64,000 nt of DNA from contig JALJCQ010000021.1 of the NCBI GenBank assembly GCA_023091665.1, forward strand, positions 124,001 through 188,000, written 5' to 3'. The DNA is from Pythium myriotylum. Its lineage: Eukaryota; Oomycota; Peronosporomycetes; Pythiales; Pythiaceae. The translations under genes and the position numbers were made by a program. The notes under the pieces were generated by a model. The model searched no databases. It was not told where the DNA came from and was given only the letters and a program-made list of their open reading frames with translations. Of the stretch, positions 9,501 to 18,876 are shown piece by piece (the first letter of the stretch is position 1; the number at the start of each line of letters is the position of its first letter).

Positions 9501-10675
9501 AACAAGCGATCCCAGTGGGTCGACAGATCGTCAAGTGCGATCTGACTGAGCTCGTCGCCGTTCTCCGCGGCAGCAGTGAGGCTGTCGATTGTATTCTGGC
9601 TGAAGCTCAAGGCTGATAGAGATGACGCTTGCAGGAGCTTATGAATAGTCAGGGCAAACTGTTGAATGTGTTCCCGCACCTCCTTGTCGTCGTTCGGGCT
9701 GCCATCGACATCTTCTCTCCCTTCTTGGAACTTAGAGGCCACGTCGATCTCGTCCGTAGGACCTTGCGCCGTGCCAAAATTGAACGCACCCGGTTTGGGA
9801 TGTGTTTGCAATGCCGTGTGGATAGTTGCCCAAAGTGTGAGCACCCCAGGTGTTTGGCTTGAGGTCGCTGCGCGGCTCAGTGCCACCAAAACCGCTTGGG
9901 CTTTGGTGCTGCTGAGATGCTGGAGCCCAGTGGCAAGTGTGGTCTGCGAGGTTGGTGTAGATAGCTCGCGCAAGGCTTCGAGTGACATGCACCGACCGGT
10001 TATCGCCATCACTTGTAGTTCGTGAACGCAGATCACCGGCAGCATCGCGAAGCAGTTGCTAGACAAGTGCAGTGCGTCCAGGACGCGCTTGGCGGCCTTC
10101 TGCGAGTGGTACTTAGCCAGGAGAGCGTCGATGGTGGCTGGTCGGAGACTCTCGGCGTCCCCGTTGAACGCAACCTCAAGCTCATCCCGCCCAGCTTCGA
10201 CAGCTTCCCGAAGCGCAGAGATAAGTTGGTTATGCAGGAGTGCGAAAGAGGAGGCTGATTGCGTCTCAGTAAGCACGACGTCGGACGTCGCTGCAATAGC
10301 CGCGTCGGTGACTGTCGCGGTCTCGGTCTTGAGGGGCGCCAATCGCACGCCGTTATGGCGCGCCGTGAGCCACGACAGTGTGTCAAGCAGCACACAAAGC
10401 TGTGCTGGTGAGTACGCGCCGACGAATTGACGTACGACTCTGTCGGTCTCCACCAAATGCTCGATTATCCATGGCTTGGGCTCGACGCCGTCGCGTGCCA
10501 TTCGTTCAATTGCTTGGGTAACATCCATGTCGGTGGATGGCGTCGTACTGAGGATGTCGCGCAAGAAGAGCCCGAGGTCTTCGCGTCGCTGGATTGACAG
10601 ATCGCGGGGCACCGAGTCACGGCGACGCACGATCGATTGCCGAGATGCGCGTGGTGCGACTGCAGGAGGCTTCAT
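6506..10675 (-). CDS. Large multi-pass membrane protein of unknown function (1389 aa)
   Basis: A single uninterrupted ORF with no obvious intron. The N-terminal ~590 residues are soluble and helix-rich. About seven hydrophobic segments follow, at roughly residues 593-616, 645-662, 694-715, 799-814, 821-840, 852-868 and 880-901, with basic loops (RRKRKIR near 640). The ~490-residue C-terminal region is charged, has an Ala/Glu-rich helix (EEEEAVEVAAKQGRAVALKR) near 975, and ends in mixed alpha/beta-like sequence (YQDGYGEIIDPTTGEVI). No signal peptide is seen. The layout resembles channel- or transporter-like proteins, but no pore, ABC or transporter motif is visible and I assign no activity. 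The start is the first ATG of the ORF. Confidence 0.85.
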   Translation of the reverse strand: MKPPAVAPRASRQSIVRRRDSVPRDLSIQRREDLGLFLRDILSTTPSTDMDVTQAIERMARDGVEPKPWIIEHLVETDRVVRQFVGAYSPAQLCVLLDTLSWLTARHNGVRLAPLKTETATVTDAAIAATSDVVLTETQSASSFALLHNQLISALREAVEAGRDELEVAFNGDAESLRPATIDALLAKYHSQKAAKRVLDALHLSSNCFAMLPVICVHELQVMAITGRCMSLEALRELSTPTSQTTLATGLQHLSSTKAQAVLVALSRAATSSQTPGVLTLWATIHTALQTHPKPGAFNFGTAQGPTDEIDVASKFQEGREDVDGSPNDDKEVREHIQQFALTIHKLLQASSLSALSFSQNTIDSLTAAAENGDELSQIALDDLSTHWDRLLQTMTLDHVEGTAKQLRRLTENTDSNEWRVLLDKTRQAITHAAKSSKGAQDADFYTTSRLAAHRIVRVLDEKLREKQREAVTVGDKWARQSQRVMKEAYDAAARGATPNHSKDDTPLGKLRRKLPSLSKLEIMRDFAQTISLVFTNLYTVALQKAPEKVSGLQRMLDKFQIVYRNFFNFVAADFTAAFLRFSGSSVDNVPDYFFVAFLLAIAVACGCFAWLLISAARRSDLDVSELSKDEVVANHQRTRRKRKIRTITILLTICQTVHLPIARLSMEVLTGSPQTSSVHKRYRDKPYWHKLWVGSIVLLVVYVGGLVVFLFYLIQRHAPIVVVRPPEATSSLRESLLQHWRRLSKSKHLEIVNLDGTRVGFRNSVYAEILRRDPVQLLCPYRSLYASFERRWRYYKVVQLTIKVVLTLLLIPIRDERLRALLTWGVTSLSFLSTFTAPYIDDFDDWMECCAKLTAWITCGGGAFLAYDPMGHSDWARAVSMSVTIANLANALLMLAITCLGSDVVRLHVKCWLGRLTFSDSRLYAANKPAAKVLPSWDVEHELRHRVWHDFWQKLLLSLGEEAAIQRLAHAKVEEEEAVEVAAKQGRAVALKRAEAEALMHRRHWLGQANECVAAVRKLLRNQLEGPDVYYEPNETHTKRVGFGRLKVIPYPFHCEFRFDADNAGDVVVINDDRDVTSMFFANFRCDVIEKRLLRQKLRALSAWGGVIDLPLERDEQWGENALPFRCQFKSGVVRIRDDGFLLTIQYQDGYGEIIDPTTGEVIQCVINHSTTVEGDDAMKLVGLTPLFDASDMLHHIFHRPYVQKALSQHLPRVLAAQSDARELRIEQQEVRDAVLSSGFRFVVYNNPHISRRDLERYFAHEETNPRLREIAVTRKAALDVLYERLRFVYSDPRVGYWYVFWHDVFEENTSGGDVLHAQRHYFDPEDSAAIGYRVMNRDELRHWLDCRGLWGERFVFGLRWRRRLFHSQLLDLLFESMDMQVTKMAEK

Positions 10676-10832
10676 CGCGGCGTCAGGACAAGCCGCAGCT
10701 CGATGAGGCGATGCAGTGTGTGGAAGAGTCGCGGGGGACCTTTTGGTCGCAATTGTGATCCAGATTTAGAGTGTGGTTTGAACGAACTCGATAGTGAATA
10801 GAAATTGGCTCAATCTTAAAACCTCTGAGTTC

Positions 10833-11408
10833 CTACTCATTGTCAGCGATGCCGTAGACAGTCAAATCCTGGCTCATAGACGGCTCTGCCCACACGGCAT
10901 TTTCCTGACCGCCGAACTGAGCAAGACGGCGCGTGCCCCGATACTCGAGCCCGAGCTTCTTAGCCACACGTTGGCTGCGTTCGTTAGTTGTGTCCGTGAA
11001 CGAGAAAACACCGTCGACGCCCCAATGCTGTTTGGCGTACGCGACGAGCGCTGCGGCTCCCTCGGTCGCGTACCCATTGCCTTGATGGGCAGCGTGGATA
11101 ACATACCCGACGTCAGGGCACGCATACTTCTCGCGCATGAGAGACACCGTCCCGATAGGCTCTCCAGTCGTGCGCAGCGTGATGAGGAACTGACCGTAGC
11201 CGAACATTTCCTTGACTTGAGCGAAGATGCCGCCAGGCTGCAAAAGTCGCAGCGCCGCCTCCTCCGTGAACTCTCGTCCGCTAGGCTCCTTCGCGTACGC
11301 TGACGAGTAGATCTCGCTGACCGTCTTCGCATGGCTCGGAAGAAGATGGCGCAGCTCGAGGCGGTCGGTCGTGATCTTAAGGTTAAGATCTACCAGCGAA
11401 TGAGGCAT
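10833..11408 (-). CDS. GNAT-family N-acetyltransferase (RimJ/RimL type), copy 1
   Basis: Predicted acetyl-CoA-dependent N-acetyltransferase of 191 aa. It opens with ITTDRLELRHLLPSH, typical of Acetyltransf_3 enzymes, and carries the acetyl-CoA loop as HQGNGYATEGAAALVAYA, then RSQRVAKKLGLEYRG, the usual asparagine/lysine helix at the end of the fold. The ORF is open to 11447. I prefer the ATG at 11408 (MPHSLVDLNLKITTDR) because the neighbouring paralogue starts at the equivalent place. The substrate cannot be inferred. It lies head-to-tail with copy 2, 306 bp away, indicating tandem duplication. Confidence 0.85.
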   Translation of the reverse strand: MPHSLVDLNLKITTDRLELRHLLPSHAKTVSEIYSSAYAKEPSGREFTEEAALRLLQPGGIFAQVKEMFGYGQFLITLRTTGEPIGTVSLMREKYACPDVGYVIHAAHQGNGYATEGAAALVAYAKQHWGVDGVFSFTDTTNERSQRVAKKLGLEYRGTRRLAQFGGQENAVWAEPSMSQDLTVYGIADNE

Positions 11409-11714
11409 TTTGGGCAAGCAGTGATCGGATTGGGAAGTGAAGGCCATCGAGCAAGATCAGGCTCACGCAAGAGGGAGCCGTAATCACCAGATGTTCCTCG
11501 GGAAGGACGATGACGGATTGCACGTCGGTGAGCACCTCCCCGTAAACCGAGAGGCTTCAAGGAATGTGCACAGCCATGCCAATCCTTCACATCTGCATTG
11601 ATTGAAGGTCGGAAGAGCATCAGGAACTGATGGACGTAGATTCACGAATGTGGGGTGTTTATCGAATCAACATCTCCAGGTTCGACCAAAACTGATATTC
11701 CAAGACAGCTGTGG

Positions 11715-12296
11715 CTACTCATCATCAGCTATACCGAAGGTGGTCAGGTCCTGGCTCATGGCCGGCTCTGCCCACACGGCGCTCTCTTTACCACCAAACG
11801 CTGCGAGTCGCCGGATGCCTCGGCTCTCCAGCCCGATCTTCTGGGCCACGCGTTGGCTGCGCGTGTTCGTCGGGTCCATAAACGCGAAAACTCCTTCGAG
11901 TCCCCAGTGATGCTTTGCGTACGCGACGAGGCCCTTGGCCGCCTCAGTTGCGTACCCTTGGCCGTTGAACTCGCCGAGGATTGCATACCCAATATCTGGA
12001 CACGCATAGTCGCCGCGCATAAGTGAGACTGTGCCGATGGGCTTTCCGCTCTCACGCAGCGACACGAGGAACTGGCCGTAGCCAAATTTCCGCTGCACCT
12101 CCGCGAAAACTCCGCCAGGCTGCAGTAACCGTAATGCCGCCTCAACAGAGAACGTCGAGGGCGTCTCTCTGTCTTCCTGGAACACATCAGAGCTGTAGAG
12201 TTCGCTGAGAAAGTTAGCATGGACTGGGAGTAGATGACGGAGCTCGAGTCGGTCAGTCGTGATGATGAGTGCTGGATCAAGCGATAGAGTCAACAT
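11715..12296 (-). CDS. GNAT-family N-acetyltransferase (RimJ/RimL type), copy 2
   Basis: A 193-aa paralogue of the upstream acetyltransferase on the same strand. It shares ITTDRLELRHLLP at the N-terminus, FGYGQFL, PIGTVSLMR, FNGQGYATEAAKGLVAYA (acetyl-CoA-binding loop) and RSQRVAQKIGLESRG. The two ends in ...SQDLT(T/V)(F/Y)GIAD(D/N)E are nearly the same, so the genes arose by tandem duplication and have diverged throughout. No signal peptide or membrane segment is present, so it is probably cytosolic. A long palindrome starts 14 bp beyond the start codon, in the presumed promoter. Confidence 0.87.
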   Translation of the reverse strand: MLTLSLDPALIITTDRLELRHLLPVHANFLSELYSSDVFQEDRETPSTFSVEAALRLLQPGGVFAEVQRKFGYGQFLVSLRESGKPIGTVSLMRGDYACPDIGYAILGEFNGQGYATEAAKGLVAYAKHHWGLEGVFAFMDPTNTRSQRVAQKIGLESRGIRRLAAFGGKESAVWAEPAMSQDLTTFGIADDE

Positions 12297-12309
12297 TGCG
12301 TGGTAGCTG

Positions 12310-12403
12310 CGGATCCAATCCAGGAATGGTCAGCCAAAGAACTTCTTTGGCTGACCATTCCTGGATTGGATCCGTCATCACTTCTTTAAGAAGTGATGAC
12401 GGA
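12310..12403. repeat. Two overlapping perfect palindromes with 1-nt centres
   Basis: Palindrome 1 has 32-nt perfect arms, 12310-12341 and 12343-12374, around a single C (centre AAGAA-C-TTCTT). Palindrome 2 has 16-nt perfect arms, 12371-12386 and 12388-12403, around a single T (centre CTTCTT-T-AAGAAG). They overlap by four bases. Confidence 0.95.
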
Positions 12404-12740
12404 CGGTATTTGTTCCCACGTCACAGGGTTACCCCACGGAACGTTCTGTGCGAGTTCCGATTGGACTGTTGACTGACTTTGACACGCTGTACCCCTTGTC
12501 TGTTTCCATTAATAACCAACTTCGACACTTGTGAGCTTGATCAGTTCCGTGTAAGAACAAAGGAGATGAAGTCACGAGAAGAGACAATTTGAGGTTGCAA
12601 ACAGCATTTGTCTGGGATGTTATGAAGGGCGAGTCCCAAAGACTGCAACGACACACAAATAGGTTTGTCATTGGATACCAGTATTGGAGGTAGCGTGGTA
12701 ACTGTCCTTGAGGGTCTGGTCACCCCTGAACCAAGCACAG

Positions 12741-13271
12741 CTACTTGGTTGTGCGCTGGCCGGACTCCCAGCCCTGACGAGAGGATGGCTTCGTCCCAGC
12801 CTTTTGCAGACTGCAGTAGCCAGCGAAATCCGAGAACGAGAACGCGACACACTGCGGATTCTTGGCGCACGCGATACAGCACTCTCCCGGATTCTGGACG
12901 TTGCGGAGGAAGACCAACTCAGACCCGTCGTACATGACATCTCGCTGGAGGTTCGGACAGACCGTACCAACGTTCGTACTGGGGTCAAAAGCACTGATGG
13001 CGCCGTTGCTGGGCTTGGTGTCGCCCTTGGAACTCTTCAGCCAGCAAGTGCCACCCGCGAAGCTGGTCCAAGAGAAGGCATTGCAGGCAAGCTGGTTGGC
13101 GCAGAGACCGCAGCAGCCATTGGGACTGGTGCTCCGGACGCTCGTGATATCTTTGCCGACGTATTCGACACCGGCTTCAAACGTGAATCGTCTGCAGGCC
13201 TGAGCTTGCGCTTGGAGTGTGGCTGAACCGATAGAGAGGGCGAGGAGAACGAGCGATTGAGTCTGAACCAT
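12741..13271 (-). CDS. Secreted protein with two PAN/Apple domains
   Basis: The ORF is open further upstream, but the ATG at 13271 begins a clear signal peptide (MVQTQSLVLLALSIGSATLQ) and gives a 176-aa protein. Two Cys-rich PAN/Apple modules follow. The first runs from CRRFTFEAGVEYVGKDI through NGCCGLCANQLACNAFSW to GGTCWLK. The second runs from VCPNLQRDVMYDGSELVF through GECCIACAKNPQCVAFSF. PAN/Apple modules bind carbohydrate or protein, and oomycetes secrete many of them, some as cellulose-binding elicitors. The start is supported by an initiator motif 42-58 bp upstream and by the near-identical start of the gene at 24076. Confidence 0.85.
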   Translation of the reverse strand: MVQTQSLVLLALSIGSATLQAQAQACRRFTFEAGVEYVGKDITSVRSTSPNGCCGLCANQLACNAFSWTSFAGGTCWLKSSKGDTKPSNGAISAFDPSTNVGTVCPNLQRDVMYDGSELVFLRNVQNPGECCIACAKNPQCVAFSFSDFAGYCSLQKAGTKPSSRQGWESGQRTTK

Positions 13272-13312
13272 GCTTCCACGAACGGCCGGGTGTTGATTTT
13301 TTGGCTCGGAAG

Positions 13313-13329
13313 AAGTTTGGAGAATGAGC
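13313..13329 (-). promoter_or_regulatory. Oomycete initiator (Inr) motif
   Basis: The minus strand reads GCTCATTCTCCAAACTT, a strong match to the oomycete Inr consensus GCTCATTYYNCAWTTT, 42 bp upstream of the ATG. Confidence 0.7.
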
Positions 13330-13771
13330 AGCGCAGCGTCTGGATTTGGGGACTCTCTCCGTCTCCCATCGGACTGGTGGACCAGACGATTGATGGCTGC
13401 CAATGACTTTTCTCTCGTAAGTAGTTCTGCCGATGTAACAACGCATCGTAGGTAGGAAACCATGGGCACCAAGCGATCATGCGCATCGAGCCCACCTTTT
13501 TCTTTGGGATTTTTGCTTTTTGAGATCATAAGACGTTCTAATGGATACAGTTGCCAAAATATGCTATATCTTGCTCTTGAGGGACCGCATTAACATGTCC
13601 CTCCAGAAGTTAGCGGCTTCTCGCCAGCACAACATCCGGGGCAACGCCGTCATTCGTGGAGGATATCGCGTGGATTAGTCATTGCCCATTATAGGTCTCA
13701 TCTTGGCTCTCAGGAAGCTGTCGCTTCAAGAACTTCTTGCAGGCGCTGGGAGACGCGCATCCTTCAACAAT

Positions 13772-13790
13772 TCTCTCTCTCTCTCTCTCT
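13772..13790. repeat. CT dinucleotide microsatellite
   Basis: A (TC)n run of about ten units in gene-free DNA. Confidence 0.9.
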
Positions 13791-14012
13791 GTATGCAGTA
13801 TGCAAATCATCATACCAAGCGATTTCGATATACTCAACATTCGTTCTTCTTTGGTCTGCCATTACTTCACCATCACTTGCGAGTCGAATCTGCCCTCGCG
13901 GCATGGAAGGTAACATCAGCACTTGGTCAACGATGCGCCTGCGCGCTTGTAGGGCAGATTGTATGGTCACTTGAAATCACAGCGTTAAATCTAGCTGTCG
14001 CGCGTATAAGCT

Positions 14013-14041
14013 CCCCCCCCCCCCCCCCCCCCCCCCCCCCC
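14013..14041. repeat. 29-nt poly-C homopolymer
   Basis: An uninterrupted run of 29 cytosines. The length may be inexact in the assembly. Similar tracts lie at 35562-35584 (C23), 27751-27764 (G14) and 39449-39467 (G19). Confidence 0.9.
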
Positions 14042-17000
14042 AGCGTGTGCGGCTGTGGTCGCACACCATCAGGCGCGACGCCTAGCTGACCAGGTCGGAG
14101 CACACTGTTGGCACCGCCACGTGCGGTCACACAACTCCATGGCCACAGCGCTGGCCATCCTCGCGATTGAAGCTCAAACCACGAGCCACTTCCACCACCC
14201 CACCGGCAGGCCCTGCCATGCAGACCTGCCCCAGCTCCTCGCCTCTGACTTACACTCCTGGCTTGCCAGCCAGGTTGACCCACGGAAACTCAGGATCGCA
14301 TAGAGCTCCAGCAATTAGGGTACATTTACTGCGCTCAATAGACTTCACCTTCATCCATCTATACATCTAGCTGGCATATTTCATCGTCGCCAGAGGGTTA
14401 GCGATAAATGGCCTCGTGTGGTGCCCGGCTCGACCCCAAAGGATTTGAAGATCTAGAGTACTCATCGATCTACGACTGTCAGATCTCAGTACTCACGATA
14501 CTCGCCAAAGTTGGCGTTGTTCTGGGTGCGGTGAGGGGAGCGGGAGGAAACAACAAGTGAGTGTTCCATAGCGTGTAGTGGTATCGGTAATGCTAGAGTT
14601 TCTCCCAATATTCATTCGACACAGTCTCAAGCAACCTTAACTGTTCCCTTCCCCTCCCCGAAAGGTCACAGCTCGGACCCACCCGATCACGCCGATGAAG
14701 TTGCCAGGCGTCGGACCCGTAAATCACATTCATGGGCTCGATCCCGCTCCTTCTTCTCGGTTTCAGCGGGCGATTCAGTTACGCCTTTTCTCAGCTAGTC
14801 TTCATTCGGCAACTCCCGAGTTCATTGAACTCGGGACGAACATTACGAGCACGCACTGCTCTAGAGAACAGCGAGGCCATTGCCGTCACTCCACTAATCA
14901 GCAGTAATCAACTCAGCCACGTGACGCACAAGCAGTGCCCTTATTTGCGTCCTATTCCAGCTCAGCAGTTGATGCCAGTGGAAATCTAGTGCTTGCGAGC
15001 ACTTCGGGTCCAACGGTACTCAGTTACAGCGACCGCCCAAGAGTGGGACGAGTGGTTACGGAGGCGATGAGATGCCGTACCTCTTTTGGACTGCAAGAAA
15101 TGATCACGAGAGTTACGCTATGCGCTCAGAAGTGACGTCGAAACAAATTATCGGTCGGCTCGGTCGGACGAGACAGATCCCACTTGTTCCGCAACGGAAC
15201 GCTTGTTTTGGGGTTGCGCTATCAACAGAACGAAACGATTCCCTGTTCCGCAACTTGATCAAGGGCTAGGCTACAGTGCGAGGTGTTGCTGAGCTTCCTG
15301 CACTCTACATCATGCCATGACGCATAATGGTCGTGATGGTATGGTTCACAGAACCCGTTCTACTATAATAATTTATTCACAGCCACATCTATAGCCACGA
15401 TATCTTGCCGAACCAGCTTAAATCGATTCAGCCGAACACTGTCGTCTGCGCTTCAGCAGTTGCAGTTCGGCGATCTGATCTTGGGTTCAGATCCAGCGAC
15501 GGCGCTTCGCTTGACGACAGCAGAACGATAAGCCAATTCCGAAGCGTCAGCATGCCGGAATCGTTCCAGATTTCGCGCCTCTTCGGACCAACCCGATCCC
15601 TCTTCTTTCGTCTCGTCCGAGCCTTTCGATGGCGTGCGAATGAGCCTCTCAACAATGGCAAGAACTCTTTACCGAGACTTGTTGATAGTTGAACAGAATC
15701 CATTCTGGATCGAGTCAGCTGTTTGGAGCTGTAGTTAGAACTCTGACTTCACAAACGCACAGATCGAAACACATACTGCGTGTATCTGCTGAAGCGTCCT
15801 CTTGGGTAAAAATTCTGCGGCCGCTCTATTCGGACAGCTAGCTATCCGCTGACAGAGGAAGGAAGTCAACCGGACTTGTCCGACCGTGAGCCGTCGTACG
15901 ATGGCGCTCTCAAAGTTGCGAGGGGGCGTTGACTAGTAGCCTGACAGTCTAAAGCAAGAAATTTAATAAATGGCACTTTGCAAGCTGTGGGATGCAGCAC
16001 CAAAGCTCAACGGCTTCGCGCCCTGTCCTTGCGCTCTCCAAAGCTATTCGAACAATTTAACGGATGGAGCCACAGCTGAAGACTGGCTCAAGATGGCGCG
16101 CTTGATCGTACGCTACATACACGCTGAAGTACCTATTTATTCTGGAAACTTCTCGCAAACCATAACCTTCCAGGCGCATCTCTCAACTGTGAACTCGAAT
16201 GAGAGGAGGTGTCTGTTGAAGAGAGTGGGCAAGTGTTTTGTATTGGCTAAGGTCAGAACGAAACATTTGCCCGTTACGATTTGCAGTTTGAAGCTTCGTT
16301 TGATGGCAAAGCGTTCCGCAACAAGTATCCGACCCTGCTGTCGCCAACAAATTAACTCCACTGCACTGACGGTTCTATGTTAAAATTTATGTCCTGACGC
16401 AATAACAGGCGGGCCGCTTCTTTGTGGCCGATGCGATCTGCAAGCCACAAATCGCAGTGCCAGAAAAAGGCAGACGAAGGTTTTCCGTTCAGATCGAGAG
16501 CTTAGAATCTTCACTGATGATCATTGCAATCCACTATGAACTGAGCTGCAGTTACATGGTTCGTGACCTATCTCCCAATCTTGATAGGGAAAGAAGGCCA
16601 AAGAAAACTCCCAACAAACCACCGCCACCGAATGATGCTGCCTTGTGCGAGATGATCAGATTGATCGAGATGCAACTCCCCACTTCTGACTCTCGCGAAC
16701 GAAGAGTGACTTGCGGGGGCAGCGTCTCTCGCAATGACGACTCGTGTTCTTCCCGCACACATCGACATCGGAACGATGCGCTGGTGATACACGGGCTGAT
16801 TTTTCGCGCAGCTTTGTTCTCACCCATCCGATTCCGCAGAAACTAAAGTCCCAACGACCCCGACAAGAGAGAATCACCATCGCGCTTCGGAACAAAGCCA
16901 CGAAAGACCCAAAAGGGATGAGGTTACTGAAATCTCCGGTGCCAAGGGTCACATCTCCATGCTGTTACGTCGTCTGAAAGCTGCAGAACTTCCTCCCTCC

Positions 17001-17108
17001 AGCCCACTGGACAGGATTCGGGAAACACAAGTCTCTGATCGCGTCATTCAACATTTGCTTTCGTCACGCGCAAGAGAAAAAGACCTCGCCGAACGCGACT
17101 ACAAAACC
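14042..17108. other. Gene-poor region upstream of kinase gene
   Basis: About 3 kb with only short unconvincing ORFs and no family signature. It holds the perfect palindrome at 14814-14836 and an imperfect inverted repeat near 16228-16273 (GGGCAAGTG... / ...CATTTGCCC). The kinase ORF is open back to 16959, but that N-terminal extension is not shared with its paralogues. Confidence 0.45.
14814..14836. repeat. Perfect palindrome, 11+1+11
   Basis: TCCCGAGTTCA, a single T, then its exact reverse complement. Confidence 0.95.
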
Positions 17109-18083
17109 ATGCTCTCCAAGTTCATAATCAAACGCAAGATCAGCGATACGCTGCTCGGCGCCATTTACGAATGCGAGCGCCGAGTGACGGCAGCAGAGAC
17201 CCGTCACACTTCGTCCAAGCCCGTGCACAGACACCATAGCTCGGTTGCCGTTAAGTGTAGCAGCATGAGATACTACCATCATTTGATAACGACTAGCAAA
17301 GCCCACGATCCATCTAGCAGTATTGATGATCCACGGCGTGAGTGTCGTGTCGTGACCAAGCTCATCGCCTCCGGAGGCCACGAGAACGTCGTCCAATGCT
17401 TCGACCATTTCGTCTCAAAGGGCGATGGTGATAAGATAGGCGGCGAGGACGAGGAACCCACACTGTGCGTCGTAACTGAGTTTTGCAGTGGCGGCGATCT
17501 CTTCTCCTACTTAAGAGCGTCGCCCAAAGCGTATCTGGTCGAGAGCGAGGTTATGCGCATCATGCTTCAAGTGGTCGCGGGCGTCTCGTTTCTCCACTCG
17601 GTTGGCATCGCACACCGCGATCTCTCGCTCGAGAACGTCTTGCTGCGTCGCGGAGTCTGCAAGATAACCGACTTTGGAGCTGCTACGTCGGTGGGCGAGC
17701 GGTGCGTGGACTGTGTCGGCAAGCACCAGTACATGGCGCCGGAGGTCGTCGCGTGTGGCGAAGGCAGCGCGTACGATCCCGTGCCGGCGGATGTGTGGTC
17801 GCTGGGGATCATGCTATTCGTCCTGTTGACGGGTTCCCCACTTGTTGGGGTGGCGTCGTCTGGTGATGTAGGTTACGAAGCACTGAGGCGGCATGGAATC
17901 GGGTCAATCCTAGTTGCGTGGGGATTCGACGTCGAGCTGGTGTCGGTGGATCTCGTCGCGCTGCTTACGGGGATGCTCGAGCGCGATCCATCGCAGCGTT
18001 TGGGGGTGCATCATGTAATCGACCGTCTCAACGAGCTCGCAGCTCGAAGTGCGGAGAGGGATCAAAGACTGGCTTGCTTGTAA
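17109..18083 (+). CDS. Protein kinase with HRDLSLEN catalytic loop
   Basis: Predicted cytosolic protein kinase of 324 aa from the ATG at 17109 (MLSKFIIKRKISDTLLGA), chosen because the paralogues at 27687 and 39385 start there. Visible subdomains are VAVKCSS (ATP-binding Lys), a following Glu in RRECRVV, VVTEFCSGGDLFSYL (hinge), HRDLSLENVLL (catalytic loop), TDFGAATS (metal-binding DFG), KHQYMAPEVV (APE) and ADVWSLGIMLFVLLTG. The GxGxxG phosphate loop is absent (DTLLGAIYE), and the catalytic-loop Lys of Ser/Thr kinases is Ser. An acidic insert (GDGDKIGGEDEE) precedes the hinge. It is a diverged paralogue of the duplicated kinases, probably functional. Confidence 0.88.
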   Translation: MLSKFIIKRKISDTLLGAIYECERRVTAAETRHTSSKPVHRHHSSVAVKCSSMRYYHHLITTSKAHDPSSSIDDPRRECRVVTKLIASGGHENVVQCFDHFVSKGDGDKIGGEDEEPTLCVVTEFCSGGDLFSYLRASPKAYLVESEVMRIMLQVVAGVSFLHSVGIAHRDLSLENVLLRRGVCKITDFGAATSVGERCVDCVGKHQYMAPEVVACGEGSAYDPVPADVWSLGIMLFVLLTGSPLVGVASSGDVGYEALRRHGIGSILVAWGFDVELVSVDLVALLTGMLERDPSQRLGVHHVIDRLNELAARSAERDQRLACL

Positions 18084-18828
18084 TGCTGGACACATTCTGT
18101 CAGCGCGCCGACACCTGTCCCTTGCCTATCTTATTGCTACGACAAGTACACATATATATTTCTCATTGGATGCTTTTGTGGCAACCCACCCTCGTGCCTG
18201 AGCGTACCCAGGTCAGTTACGAGGACTATTGCAAATTACACCCACTTGCTTGCTCATCCTGGGCTCAGGAAAACTACAGCCACACCACAGGCACCTAACG
18301 GTTCGAACCAACTGGACCCAAATTTCGTCGAGGCGAGCACATCCCATCACAGAGCGAGAGTAGTTCGAGACATTTTACGCAGTCCTTCGGCAACAATGCC
18401 CGCTCGAAGCCGTGTTCATGCCAACTGAGGTAATGTCCGCTGTTCGCTCCCGCTTCCATTCACTGTATTCTGCACATAAAATAGCCATCAACACCAAATT
18501 TTTTGTCAACCCATTCGGAACCAGAAGGATGGATGGCGATCATGACTAAAGTGGGTGCTGTCGGTCTATCTGTATGTTGACAGGAAATTTCCTCACGAGA
18601 CACTCCGTTCGATCTCGAGCTTTACCCATCAGGATATTTCGGCACCAGGTTTACATCTTGCCAGAGAAGCGCCGCACTTCCCCAATCCACGAGAGTGACA
18701 CCTACAACAACTCCACTGTGGTACTATTAGAGGACATCCCAAGCTCACCTGCGACGAGTTGTCTCCTCTCCCAATCCGCGCAGCTGGCTACTTCTAATCG
18801 CGCGCTCATTCGGCCCAGCTAACTCCGA
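18084..18828. other. Intergenic, nothing recognised
   Basis: The region between the kinase stop and the initiator of the next secreted-protein gene holds no supported gene or repeat. Confidence 0.5.
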
Positions 18829-18843
18829 CCTCATTCCCCAACT
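18829..18843 (+). promoter_or_regulatory. Oomycete initiator-like motif
   Basis: CCTCATTCCCCAACT fits the core YTCATTYYNCA of the oomycete Inr, about 35-48 bp before the ATG. A second weaker GCTCATTCGGCCCA lies at about 18804. Confidence 0.5.
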
Positions 18844-18876
18844 CGCCTTCCAAGCCACACTGCACTCCGCGTCGCT

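Noticed and set aside
16228..16273. Imperfect inverted repeat near GGGCAAGTG...CATTTGCCC.
   Set aside because: Several mismatches and a larger spacer; not distinguishable from chance or an old MITE remnant.
13682..16846. Several 90-140-codon ORFs on both strands (for example 13682-14089, 15405-15692, 15970-16383).
   Set aside because: No domain, signal peptide, splice partner or similarity to each other; one is built on the poly-C tract.
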